Shown here: in pieces, positions 56,289-64,000 of the stretch
Numbering within the stretch: position 1 is the stretch's first letter
Layout: every line of letters starts with the position of its first letter
DNA from: Bacillus andreraoultii
GTDB lineage: Bacteria > Bacillota > Bacilli > Bacillales > Caldibacillaceae
Length of the DNA stretch: 64,000 nucleotides
Direction of reading: 5' to 3'
NCBI RefSeq assembly: GCF_001244735.1
Contig: NZ_LN868935.1
Coordinates: forward strand, 92,109 to 156,108
Program-made: the position numbers and the translations under genes
Notes under the pieces: model-generated
Databases searched by the model: none
What the model was told of the DNA's origin: nothing
The model's input: the letters and a program-made list of their open reading frames with translations, nothing else

Positions 56289-57128
56289 TCAACCTTTAAC
56301 AGAACCTGCTGTAATACTTTTAATAACATGTTTTTGAGCTGATAGATAGAAAATAATAACCGGTAAGATTGACAATACAAGTAATGCCATAAGTGAACCG
56401 TAATCTGTATTACCGTAAGAACCTTGTAAATATTGAATAGCAATCGGAATCGTTTTGTAGTTTGTTCCAAGTAACAAGTATGGAAGTAAGTAGTCATTCC
56501 AAATCCACATTGCGTTTAAAATGGCAACTGTTACAGCTGTTGGTTTTAACATTGGAAGGACAATCATAAAGAATGTACGAATTGGTCCACATCCATCGAT
56601 AATCGCTGCTTCTTCAATTTCAAGCGGAATGGCTTTAACAAATCCCGTAAACATAAATACAGAAAGTCCTGCACCGAATCCAAGATAAACGAGAATAATT
56701 CCAACTGGATTATCTAAATGGAGACGGTTTGCAAACCAAGTTAATGTAAACATCACCATTTGGAATGGAACAATCATCGAGAAAACGAACATATAATATA
56801 AAAAGTTTGTAAATTTACTTTTCACTCGAACGATATACCATGCTGTCATCGCTGTTAAAAGAACGATAACGATAACAGAAAATATGGTAATAAATAATGA
56901 TAAACCGAAGCTATTCCAAAAATTAACTGTATTAATTCCTCGAATATAGTTTTCTAATCCGACAAAGGTGGTTGAATTTGGTAATGAAAAAAGATCCTCA
57001 CTAATATATAGTTTCCCTTTAAATGAGTTAATAAAAATTAGGAATATCGGTGCTAAAAAGACAAGAGCAAGGATAAATAATAAACCTGTTATCATCAAAT
57101 TTCTTGATTTTTTCTTAGCTGAATCCAT
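56289..57128 (-). CDS. Carbohydrate ABC transporter permease (MalG type)
   Basis: 279 aa, six helices, with the ATPase-coupling loop IEEAAIIDGCGPIRTFFMIV and an N-terminal helix MITGLLFILALVFLAPIFL. Belongs to the CUT1 sugar uptake family. GGAGG lies before ATG 57128, whose A is the last base of the upstream TAA stop (TAATG). Third gene of binding protein-permease-permease. Confidence 0.9.
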   Translation of the reverse strand: MDSAKKKSRNLMITGLLFILALVFLAPIFLIFINSFKGKLYISEDLFSLPNSTTFVGLENYIRGINTVNFWNSFGLSLFITIFSVIVIVLLTAMTAWYIVRVKSKFTNFLYYMFVFSMIVPFQMVMFTLTWFANRLHLDNPVGIILVYLGFGAGLSVFMFTGFVKAIPLEIEEAAIIDGCGPIRTFFMIVLPMLKPTAVTVAILNAMWIWNDYLLPYLLLGTNYKTIPIAIQYLQGSYGNTDYGSLMALLVLSILPVIIFYLSAQKHVIKSITAGSVKG

Positions 57129-57973
57129 TAGTTTTCAACCTCCTTGCGTCTAGTTAATACAACTTGAGTAATCGCAATAATTCCAACTACAAGGAAGAAA
57201 ACAACCGCCTTCGCTTGACCAACACCTTCCCAGCCCATCCGACTGTAGAACGTTTTGTAAATATCTAGTGCAACCATTGTTGTTGATTCTCCAGGTGCTC
57301 CGTTCGTTAACGCTAAGTTTTGGTCAAAAAGTTTAAAGGAGTTTGTTAAGGTAAGGAATAAACAAATCGTTGCTGAAGGCATAACGAGAGGTAATGTTAC
57401 TTTCCTTAATATTTGGAACCTACTTGCCCCATCGATTTTCGCTGCTTCAATTAATTCAACCGGAACATTTTGAATACCTGCAATATAAATAATCATCATG
57501 TAACCAATTAATTGCCAGTTCATCATAATTACAAGACCCATGAATCCATATTTTGCATCAAAAGTAATTGTTAAGTCAAAGTTATATAGGAATGAATTAA
57601 TAATTGATAACCAAATATAACCAAGAACAATTCCGCCAATTAAATTTGGCATAAAAAATACAGTTCTAAATAAGTTCGTTCCTTTAATTGCACCTGTGAG
57701 TAGAAGTGCAAGAAGGAAAGCGAGTACGTTAATTGTAATAACGGACACGATAGTAAATTTAACCGTAAACCATAGTGATGTTAAAAATGAAGTATCGTGA
57801 GTAAATGCTGTAATATAGTTTTGCAAGCCAATCCATTTCGCATCTGTAACTGTATTGAATTGAGTAAAAGATAGATAAAGCCCCATAAAAAATGGAATAA
57901 TGAATGCAATCGTAAATGCTAAAATTGTCGGTAAAGCAAAGATTGGGAAATATTTTTTTAGTGATCTATTCAT
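57128..57973 (-). CDS. Carbohydrate ABC transporter permease (MalF type)
   Basis: 281 aa, six helices. Coupling loop ELIEAAKIDGASRFQILRKV and the upstream segment TVFFMPNLIGGIVLGYIW are standard for CUT1 permeases. Located 160 bp after the binding-protein gene; that gap has a strong hairpin which may set the protein ratio. No ATPase gene is present, so a shared MsmK-type ATPase elsewhere is expected. Confidence 0.9.
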   Translation of the reverse strand: MNRSLKKYFPIFALPTILAFTIAFIIPFFMGLYLSFTQFNTVTDAKWIGLQNYITAFTHDTSFLTSLWFTVKFTIVSVITINVLAFLLALLLTGAIKGTNLFRTVFFMPNLIGGIVLGYIWLSIINSFLYNFDLTITFDAKYGFMGLVIMMNWQLIGYMMIIYIAGIQNVPVELIEAAKIDGASRFQILRKVTLPLVMPSATICLFLTLTNSFKLFDQNLALTNGAPGESTTMVALDIYKTFYSRMGWEGVGQAKAVVFFLVVGIIAITQVVLTRRKEVEN

Positions 57974-58047
57974 TGGTAAAATTCACCACACTCTTCTATT
58001 AGTTTAACGCTTCACAAATATTCCTAGGTTTTAAAAAAATCCTGTCA

Positions 58048-58108
58048 TTTATAAATAGGAAGCTATTCTCTTTAAAATAGTCTTCCTAGTTCAATCACCT
58101 AGGAAGAC
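58048..58108 (-). promoter_or_regulatory. Intercistronic hairpin after the binding-protein gene
   Basis: GTCTTCCTAG (58080-58089) and CTAGGAAGAC (58099-58108) form a perfect 10-bp stem. In the transcript the second strand can also pair with AATAGCTTCC downstream (58048-58060), so two exclusive hairpins are possible. Probably limits read-through or protects the upstream mRNA. Confidence 0.6.
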
Positions 58109-58132
58109 CATTGTTTAGATTAAAATGTTATT

Positions 58133-59491
58133 TTATTTCTTAAGTGACATTTCAGATTCCCAAGATTTAATAAATGTATCTACAACAGTGTTCCATTTTT
58201 CTTGACCTTGAGCGTAAAGTAATAAGGAATTACCAAACTCATTTTTAAAGTTTTCGCTTGGGAATGAAACGAAATTCCAGTCAACAGCTGTTGTATCTGT
58301 ATTGTTCATGTCCGCGATTACTGCTTGTGCTAATGGATCTGTTGGAATTTCATCATCACCAAAAGTACTGAATGTTGGGATGAATCCAAATTTATTTACA
58401 ACGTAATCTTTACCCTTTTCAGAGTTGAACATCCAATCAATAAATTTCTTAGAAGCTTCGATGTCTTCTTTAGAAGCTTTTGCGTTAATTGCTAAGTAGT
58501 TTTCAGTACCGATTGCAAGACCTTGTTTTTCTTCACCCTTAACCCCTGTGTAAATTGGTAAGAATCCAATATCTTCAGCTTTTACTACGTTACCGTCAAC
58601 ATTTGAAATTTGGTTCCAAGCCCAGTTACCGTTTTGAACCATTGCAGATTTTCCTAAAGCAAATTCAGCCATTGAATCATCAGTTGTTTTACTTCCAAGT
58701 AATGTTGGTTTCACTACAGAGTTATTTATATATAGGTCAAAGATATTTTTATATTGATCTGCATAAGTGAAATCAACTTTATCAAGTTCTTTCACATTTT
58801 TATCTCTGTATTCATAGTAAATTGGTAAGTTTGCTGTATGTGTTGTCCATCTCCATTGATCCCCTGAAGCTAGTGATGTAGATGAGAACACACCATCAAT
58901 ACCTAATTCACCTTTTAATTTTGTCATATCTTCTACTACTGCTTTTAAAGCATCAAAGTTTTTAATTTCGTCCATTGATTTATAATCAGTTGATTTTTTA
59001 GGAGAAGCGAAATATTTTCCCATGATTGATTTGTTATAGATAATTCCATATCCTTCAACAGCGATTGGAATACCGTAAACACCACCATCTTCACCTTTAA
59101 TAGCTAAATCTTTATCTAATAACCATTTGTTAAGATCCGTGTCAGATAAATCTAATGTATAGTCTTTCCAGTTTTGATAACCAATTGGTCCGTTAATGAA
59201 GAAAATAGTTGGTGCATCAGACTTAGAAATTTCAGCCTTTAATGTGGATTCATACGTACCACCAGCAGCTGTTGTCATTGTTACTTTAATACCTGTTTCT
59301 TTTTCAAAGTCTTTAGCCATTTGTTCGATTTGATCAGCAATTTCTGGTTTGAAGTTTAGATAATATACAGAACCTTTTCCATCAGACTTAGAGTCACCAC
59401 CAGCTGATTCATCTTTCCCACCAGAGCAGCCTGCAAGAATCCCAATTGTAAGGATCATCGCAAAAAATACCATAAACCACTTTTTGTTCAT
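58133..59491 (-). CDS. Sugar ABC transporter substrate-binding lipoprotein
   Basis: 452-aa extracellular solute-binding protein (family 1). Lipoprotein signal with lipobox LAGC (Cys 22), a Gly/Ser/Asp linker, then KPEIADQIEQMAKDFEKETG, IPIAVEGYGIIYNKSIM, ALGKSAMVQNGNWAW and MFNSEKGKDYVVNKFGFIP. First gene of the operon; GGGAGG precedes ATG 59491. Two operator-like sites lie upstream. The exact sugar is not evident. Confidence 0.92.
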   Translation of the reverse strand: MNKKWFMVFFAMILTIGILAGCSGGKDESAGGDSKSDGKGSVYYLNFKPEIADQIEQMAKDFEKETGIKVTMTTAAGGTYESTLKAEISKSDAPTIFFINGPIGYQNWKDYTLDLSDTDLNKWLLDKDLAIKGEDGGVYGIPIAVEGYGIIYNKSIMGKYFASPKKSTDYKSMDEIKNFDALKAVVEDMTKLKGELGIDGVFSSTSLASGDQWRWTTHTANLPIYYEYRDKNVKELDKVDFTYADQYKNIFDLYINNSVVKPTLLGSKTTDDSMAEFALGKSAMVQNGNWAWNQISNVDGNVVKAEDIGFLPIYTGVKGEEKQGLAIGTENYLAINAKASKEDIEASKKFIDWMFNSEKGKDYVVNKFGFIPTFSTFGDDEIPTDPLAQAVIADMNNTDTTAVDWNFVSFPSENFKNEFGNSLLLYAQGQEKWNTVVDTFIKSWESEMSLKK

Positions 59492-59530
59492 TGAATAGAC
59501 CTCCCTTTATATTTATATGATCTTACCTAC

Positions 59531-59545
59531 GAAAGCGTTTGCCTT
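59531..59545. promoter_or_regulatory. LacI/CcpA-type operator-like site 1
   Basis: Sequence ACGAAAGCGTTTGCC, a near-palindrome around AGCGTTT, 40 bp before the binding-protein gene. Similar to site 2 on the opposite strand. Confidence 0.5.
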
Positions 59546-60013
59546 GAAAACAAAGATAAGCTTGCTAAATAATTTTCTAAACTCTACTATCTTTTTAGCT
59601 ATTCTCTTTACAAATTCATATAGATTAAGGAATAGTATAATTTCCGTTATGTAAAATCAAAAAGATAATATTTAAGAGATTTAGATTTTTAGGGCAAACG
59701 TTTTCATAACCAAAATATATCATATGTATAGAAGATGGTCAAGCTTTTATTAAAGGGTTTTCATAAAAAAATAGAGCATCGCACGATTTTAACGTAAAAA
59801 ACAATTTGTTATCGGTTTTCCTTCATAACATTTGTACTTCTTAATATACCCAATTTTTTAAAATAGATACGAAAAGATTAGGTATAAGCTTTAAACGTAT
59901 GATTGTGATATAAAAGGTTGTTTGTAAGTGCTCTAGATTAGATTAGATTAAACAGACGCTAGCCTTGTCACAGTTTCCAGATTACGTACGGGACGAATTT
60001 TTATACTTCTTAT
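59546..60013. other. Upstream region of the sugar operon
   Basis: AT-rich; holds operator-like site 2 and a short TAGAT triple repeat at about 59936. No gene and no local LacI-type regulator is seen. Confidence 0.45.
59692..59706. promoter_or_regulatory. LacI/CcpA-type operator-like site 2
   Basis: Minus strand TGAAAACGTTTGCCC, a 13/15 match to cre when read one base earlier, palindromic core AAACGTTT. It shares GAAA(A/G)CGTTTGCC with site 1, 160 bp away. Confidence 0.5.
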
Positions 60014-60106
60014 CTAAGAACAACCTTAAGGCAACTAAGAGCCGTAGTTCGCTGAAAAAACTATTTTTCTTTTGTGCGTTCATGCTGCCGAAGCATTCCT
60101 TGTAGC
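60014..60106 (+). repeat. 168-bp dispersed repeat, copy F (worn, partial)
   Basis: Contains TAAGGCAACTAAGAG, CGTAGTTCGCTG, AAAAAACTATTTTT and ATTCCTTGTAGC in the same order and spacing as the middle of the full copies. Ends are lost. Confidence 0.55.
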
Positions 60107-60138
60107 AAAAAATAGGGAGTTCCAAAAGAAAAACTCCC
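60105..60138 (-). terminator. Terminator of the GtrA-like gene
   Basis: Minus strand GGGAGTT/AACTCCC stem followed by TATTTTTTG. Confidence 0.75.
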
Positions 60139-60154
60139 TTCTGTATATTCATAT

Positions 60155-60556
60155 TCAATCTTCCAAAGACGGTCTAAAGACCCAGAAACGACTACCAATA
60201 AAATTAATACACGTTCCACCGGCTGTAGCTAAAATTTTACTAATTAAAAGAGAAAATCCAAAATTATCTCGAAAAACATAAATCAAACAAAAGGCGGTAC
60301 TGGATGCAGCTAAGTTGATTAAAAAAAAACGCATGACTTCTTGCATATTTATTTTTTGCTTCACTTGGAATGTCCACGATCGGTTAAAAAGATAACTATT
60401 AACCATCCCAGCTGTGTATGAAATGATTTGTGAAAGAAGATAAGGGGTTCTAACTGCTGTTAATAGAAAAAATGTCGAAAAATCAATTAGTGTATTTCCT
60501 GCACCAACAGTCGCAAATTTCATTAATGTTATAAGTTTATTCTTGAATTTTTTCAT
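60155..60556 (-). CDS. GtrA-like membrane protein
   Basis: About 133 aa, four helices, GtrA/DPMS fold: KFATVGAGNTLIDFSTFFLL at the N-terminus, SYTAGMVNSYLFNRSWTF in the middle and FIGSRFWVFRP at the end. Such proteins are thought to flip polyprenyl-linked sugars for cell-wall decoration. ATG 60556 is chosen to match the family N-terminus. The only strong ribosome site (GGAGGAAAG) lies farther upstream near 60600 and could serve a tiny leader frame or an earlier in-frame start. Confidence 0.82.
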   Translation of the reverse strand: MKKFKNKLITLMKFATVGAGNTLIDFSTFFLLTAVRTPYLLSQIISYTAGMVNSYLFNRSWTFQVKQKINMQEVMRFFLINLAASSTAFCLIYVFRDNFGFSLLISKILATAGGTCINFIGSRFWVFRPSLED

Positions 60557-60679
60557 GACTACAACCACTTTACATTCATATTTGGATAGGTAACTTTCCT
60601 CCAACTATTTTGATTTTGTCATATTGCGACCAATTGTATACATATTCTTTGTTTAAATTCAAATAATAAACTTGAACGA

Positions 60680-61252
60680 TTATTTTTTACTTTTTATATC
60701 TTTTTTTAACGCTTCATACATGACTATTTCATCGTCTTTTATTGATGCAATCATATACAAATCATTACTTGGGGTGATATCTAATAAGAAGCCTTTTAAA
60801 TCAGCCAACTGTCTAATAAATTCCCTCTGTGTCCTTCCGTTTCTTTCTCTAAAAGGATGCATATAATTCAAATCACATAAGATTTTCCCTAACTCTTTGC
60901 AAACGAATTCTTTGGAGTTATTTTTGTTGTTTAGATAAAGTTAAAGTGATTGATTCAGCTGTTCTTCGGCATTGTTAATAAATTGACAAGGTATAAAAGA
61001 TGTATTCCCTTTATAAATATCGACAGTTCGATATTCTCCCGCCCAATCATACACATCTTGAAACACGAATTTGTGAATTTCTTTTAACTCCATCATAGAC
61101 AAATTTTTATCTATTTTCTTGTTCCTAAGTTGAGCTAGGCAGATAATTGTAGCCTTTGCTTCAAAAGTTTCTAATTCACTACTACTTCTTAAACCGGTTT
61201 TATTTTTCAGCACATTATTTTTAACATCAAAATGTTTATCGGAAAGGTTCAT
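60680..61252 (-). pseudogene. Fic-family toxin, inactivated by a premature stop
   Basis: One frame of 190 sense-length codons from ATG 61252 to 60680, broken by TAA at 60943-60941 (codon 104). The frame continues as LYLNNKNNSKEFVCKELG and then the Fic motif HPFRERNGRTQREF (about codon 132). The canonical motif is HPFxxGNGRxxR, so the Gly is replaced by Arg, a one-base change. The N-terminal part has FVFQDVYDWAGEYR, typical of Fic proteins. Fic proteins AMP-ylate targets with ATP; this copy should be dead twice over. It follows its antitoxin gene by 33 bp. Confidence 0.85.
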
Positions 61253-61270
61253 TTTCTTTACCTCAAAAAT

Positions 61271-61303
61271 AAAAATGCTTTTCCGTCAGTTAGAAAAAGC
61301 ATC
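61271..61303 (-). terminator. Terminator-like hairpin between antitoxin and fic
   Basis: Minus strand ATGCTTTTTC/GAAAAGCAT stem followed by TTTTATTTTTG. It overlaps the end of the antitoxin gene and precedes fic, so it could reduce toxin transcription relative to antitoxin. Confidence 0.65.
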
Positions 61304-61504
61304 CTTATTTATGTTCATATTTTTCTCATGCTGTCTATGATATTCAGCTAATTGTTCTATTGTCATTCTACCATCAAGCACGGCTTTAATATGTTCAACA
61401 CTTTCTTTTGTTGGTATAAAGCCTTCAATCATAGATGAATGAAGGCTTGCTTTCACCGCTTCAAATTGTTTCCGATCCGTAAATTTCACTCCGCATATTT
61501 CCAT
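61286..61504 (-). CDS. VbhA/Fic-antitoxin-like protein
   Basis: 72-aa helical protein with the Fic-inhibitory motif (S/T)xxxE(G/N), here SSMIEG at about residues 23-28, followed by IPTKESVEHIKAVLDGRMT, the antitoxin-VbhA domain. In class I Fic systems the Glu blocks ATP binding by the toxin. GAGGTGATTTC precedes ATG 61504. It is intact although its toxin is broken. Confidence 0.85.
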   Translation of the reverse strand: MEICGVKFTDRKQFEAVKASLHSSMIEGFIPTKESVEHIKAVLDGRMTIEQLAEYHRQHEKNMNINKDAFSN

Positions 61505-61747
61505 GAAATCACCTCAGGGTTCTATTATATCACAATAAACCTTAACAATAATGGGTATTTGACAGACGGGATCTACCATTACATAATTATTAGGCTATAT
61601 GCAAAAAACGAGCACGAACTGACTATATAATTGAAATGTAAAAAAAGACAGGTAGATTCAAAGGGATGGTAAAGGACTAACCTCATCCAAATTATCCCCC
61701 GCATAGTGAACTTTCACTACCCAGTTAATCGATAGGTCCATCACATA

Positions 61748-61790
61748 AAAAAATCGACAAGCCATTATACTTGCCGAAATCGACTTTATC
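61748..61790 (-). terminator. Probable terminator of the DUF4317 gene
   Basis: Minus strand GTCGATTTCGGCAAG and CTTGTCGATTTTTTT form an imperfect stem with T-run right after the stop codon. Confidence 0.55.
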
Positions 61791-61795
61791 CATAT

Positions 61796-62953
61796 TTAAC
61801 TTAATAATGTTTCAGGAATTAGTTTGAATCCTTCAATGACCGCATCCTCATCTACTTCAATTAGAATGCAACGTTTGCCCCCAACTGTTACTTGTTTGAC
61901 ATATTTTAAATCTTGAGGAGAAATGGATATATTTGCTACCTTTGTTTCAATCTTAATTGATTTTGGAACGATACTTGTTGCCTTTAGTTCATAATTTTTA
62001 TCATCAATGACTTTTTGAAAAGCCATTTCAACTTTTTCTGTATCTACTTCGTCTACTCCACTCACTTTTAACACTTGTTCAACATCTTTATAATCTAATT
62101 TTGGAATATCTTGTTCCTCATCTTCTTCCATAATCCGATTAATTTCTTCATACACATTCGACAAAGTGGATGAATCGACTTCATCCCCGACGACCTCTTT
62201 CACGATTTCCTCAAATACAGCTTTATCATCTTGTGCAGTCATGACTGGTTCAGCATTCAATACATCCTCGATAATATAGTAATTTGGTTGGTTTGCTTTT
62301 CCTGCTGAGTAGAGGATATGATTTACATCTGTATAATTTTCAGTGAAGCACGGATACAAAAATCCTGACATTGGGGATGTTAAATTAATAATTGAATCAA
62401 CAACAATATTTGCTTTAAACTCCATCTCAACAAAATCAAATAGTAGCGATTTTTTCGGTTGCTCCGTTCGATTCATACTACATAAAATGAATGGATGCGT
62501 ATAAACTGAGTCTCTTGCATTTTCATCGGTTTCTTCATTCGTTTTCTTCGTCGGTTTAAAGTAATCCCCTCGAATAAACGTAATAACGATATCGTAATCG
62601 TATTGGACGTCTTTAACCATTTTATCAACAATGTTTAACATTTTCATTTTCCACTCTTCTAAATCATCCGTTTGCAAGCCGTCATAGAGAATCGTTCGGC
62701 TATGGTCCTCGGCGTGTTCCTGAAATTTTAATTCAAATAATTTCACATCAAGCTGCCCGGTTAACACTTTTTTGAAGTTTAACATGAACAATTCTTGCTG
62801 TTCCCGGTCGAGCAGAGGAAATGGATGATGTTCTTGGTGGAAAATTTCATTACTTTCTTTTCGAATATATACATTAAAAATATCTTTTACTTTAAGAAGA
62901 TCGTTATCGAGCTTAAATTGTTTGCGGATGTTTGCAATATCTTTTATATTCAT
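61796..62953 (-). CDS. DUF4317 protein
   Basis: 385-aa soluble, acidic protein. The start MNIKDIANIRKQFKLDNDLL, DYDIVITFIRGDYFKPTKK and NLTSPMSGFLYPCFTENYTD are typical of DUF4317 proteins of Firmicutes. Function is not known. The middle is strongly acidic (MEEDEEQDIPKLDYKDVEQV). Single gene between the Fic locus and glf. Confidence 0.82.
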   Translation of the reverse strand: MNIKDIANIRKQFKLDNDLLKVKDIFNVYIRKESNEIFHQEHHPFPLLDREQQELFMLNFKKVLTGQLDVKLFELKFQEHAEDHSRTILYDGLQTDDLEEWKMKMLNIVDKMVKDVQYDYDIVITFIRGDYFKPTKKTNEETDENARDSVYTHPFILCSMNRTEQPKKSLLFDFVEMEFKANIVVDSIINLTSPMSGFLYPCFTENYTDVNHILYSAGKANQPNYYIIEDVLNAEPVMTAQDDKAVFEEIVKEVVGDEVDSSTLSNVYEEINRIMEEDEEQDIPKLDYKDVEQVLKVSGVDEVDTEKVEMAFQKVIDDKNYELKATSIVPKSIKIETKVANISISPQDLKYVKQVTVGGKRCILIEVDEDAVIEGFKLIPETLLS

Positions 62954-63095
62954 AGAATAACACCTACTCTTTCAGTCTACTCTTGTCATTATAAGCAAAC
63001 TCCACTCGTTTTGGAAAGATAAAAAATTTGTCTTTGGGGAGATTACAAGGATGAACTACCAATCTATAATCAAGTTAGATAAAGGTAAAATTTAC

Positions 63096-64000
63096 CTATT
63101 CTATCAATTCGCTCTCTCCAAATTCACTTTTAACTACTTTTAAGGCTGCTGCAATCACTTGATGCATATCAAAATATTTATACATACCTAAGCGGCCTCC
63201 AAAGATAATATTTGGACTCTGATTAGCTAATTCTTGATACTTTCGATATTTTTCATTATTTATTTTATCATTCACGGGATAATACGGTTCATCTCCACGT
63301 TCCCAAATTTTTGGATATTCTTTCGTAATGACAGTCTTCGCTTGTGTACCAAATTCAAAATGTTTATGCTCGATAATTCGAGTAAACGGTGTTTCAGCAT
63401 CTGTATAATTAACAACCGCATTTCCTTGATAATTTTCCTGATTGAGAATTTTCGTTTCAAAATGTAAGCTTCTATATTCCAACTCACCAAATTGATAATC
63501 AAAAAATTGATCAATCATTCCAGTATAAATAATTTTTGGAAACTCGCGAATATATTCATTTTTATTATCGATAAAATCCGTATTCAGCTCAATATCAATG
63601 AATGGATTTGAAAGCATCTTTTCAATAATCTGTGTATAACCACCAATTGGTATCCCTTGGTATTTATCATTAAAGTAATTATTATCATAAGTAAAGCGTA
63701 CTGGTAACCGTTTAATAATAAATGCTGGTAACTCTGTGGCATTTCTTCCCCATTGTTTCTCTGTATAACCTTTAACTAATTTTTCATAAATATCCGTACC
63801 AACTAAAGCAATAGCTTGTTCCTCTAAATTTTTAGGGTTACGAACATTCGCCTTTTTCTTTTGCTCCTCAATTTTTTTCTTTGCTTCTTCTGGCGTTAGA
63901 ACACCCCACAGTTTATTAAACGTGTTCATATTAAAAGGTAAATTATATATTTCCCCTTTGAAATTTGCAATCGGGCTATTCGTGTACCGATTGAACTCTG
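63096..64000 (-). CDS. glf: UDP-galactopyranose mutase Glf (partial)
   Basis: FAD enzyme interconverting UDP-galactopyranose and UDP-galactofuranose for cell-surface polysaccharide. Only the C-terminal 300 codons are inside the window; the N-terminal FAD-binding part lies beyond 64000. The open frame enters from the edge with EFNRYTNSPIANFKGEIYNL. Conserved parts are LVKGYTEKQWGRNATELPAF, RLPVRFTYDNNYFNDKYQGI, PIGGYTQIIEKM and GRLGMYKYFDMHQVI. ATG 63929 is internal, not the start. Confidence 0.93.
   Translation of the reverse strand, partial: EFNRYTNSPIANFKGEIYNLPFNMNTFNKLWGVLTPEEAKKKIEEQKKKANVRNPKNLEEQAIALVGTDIYEKLVKGYTEKQWGRNATELPAFIIKRLPVRFTYDNNYFNDKYQGIPIGGYTQIIEKMLSNPFIDIELNTDFIDNKNEYIREFPKIIYTGMIDQFFDYQFGELEYRSLHFETKILNQENYQGNAVVNYTDAETPFTRIIEHKHFEFGTQAKTVITKEYPKIWERGDEPYYPVNDKINNEKYRKYQELANQSPNIIFGGRLGMYKYFDMHQVIAAALKVVKSEFGESELIE

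Noticed and set aside
60871-60943. Frameshift in fic
   Set aside because: Both parts are in the same frame, with one TAA between them.
5471-61252. TAA recoded as a sense codon in this organism, given two premature TAA codons
   Set aside because: Many intact genes here end with TAA at the expected place, so recoding is not credible.

Overview
The window is AT-rich DNA from a Gram-positive, low-GC member of the Bacillaceae. Evidence for this is the strong GGAGG-type ribosome sites, the frequent TTG and GTG starts, CcpA (cre) boxes, two SAM-I (S-box) riboswitches, and close matches to Bacillus genes such as ykuI, ykuK, menFDH, pepV and the ybcC/mps locus. I cannot name the species. No rRNA, tRNA, CRISPR array or prophage was seen.

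Layout. 0.3-1.5 kb: a YkuI-type EAL protein. 1.7-5.1 kb: a 2-oxoacid dehydrogenase operon (E2, E1 alpha, E1 beta, no E3) behind a cre box. 5.5-7.9 kb: a Lon-family protease gene broken by one in-frame TAA. 8.3-11.5 kb: purine nucleoside phosphorylase, a MATE exporter and YkuK. 11.7-16.8 kb: menF-menD-menH-menC, without menB and menE. 16.9-19.25 kb: an S-box operon with a flavin monooxygenase and an ATP-grasp enzyme. 19.3-24.3 kb: the dabB-dabA-DUF2294 (MpsABC-like) inorganic carbon uptake system with a long leader. 24.5-26.5 kb: a GntR-ABC operon with a palindromic operator. 26.7-30.3 kb: a lipoprotein, an ArAE-type membrane protein and PepV. 30.6-37.2 kb: an LnrJK/LnrLMN-like antibiotic-sensing and efflux locus with a decayed gene in its middle. 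37.7 kb: a TerC protein. 38.9-45.1 kb: an S-box leader separated from metN-metI-metQ-amidohydrolase by an IS1595-family element that carries a GNAT acetyltransferase gene. 45.3-55.2 kb: a BtuF-like binding protein, aldehyde dehydrogenase plus DUF779, MetA, a two-component system, a DUF418 protein and an AGCS amino-acid symporter. 56.3-59.7 kb: a sugar ABC operon without an ATPase. 60.1-64 kb: a GtrA-like protein, a decayed Fic toxin with an intact antitoxin, DUF4317 and the edge of glf.

Two themes tie the window together. Sulfur/methionine metabolism appears four times: two S-boxes, MetNIQ and MetA. Repeats and decay fill the intergenic space. A repeat of about 168 bp has three full and three partial copies, and three of the six begin exactly at the TAA stop codon of the upstream gene. 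Families of about 52-bp tandem units occupy other gaps. Two genes (Lon-like, Fic) carry single premature TAA codons, and a third (34.4-35.1 kb) looks doubly frameshifted.

The strongest unusual observations are the stop-codon-anchored repeat family and the IS1595 insertion, which fell exactly between a riboswitch terminator and the genes it controls.
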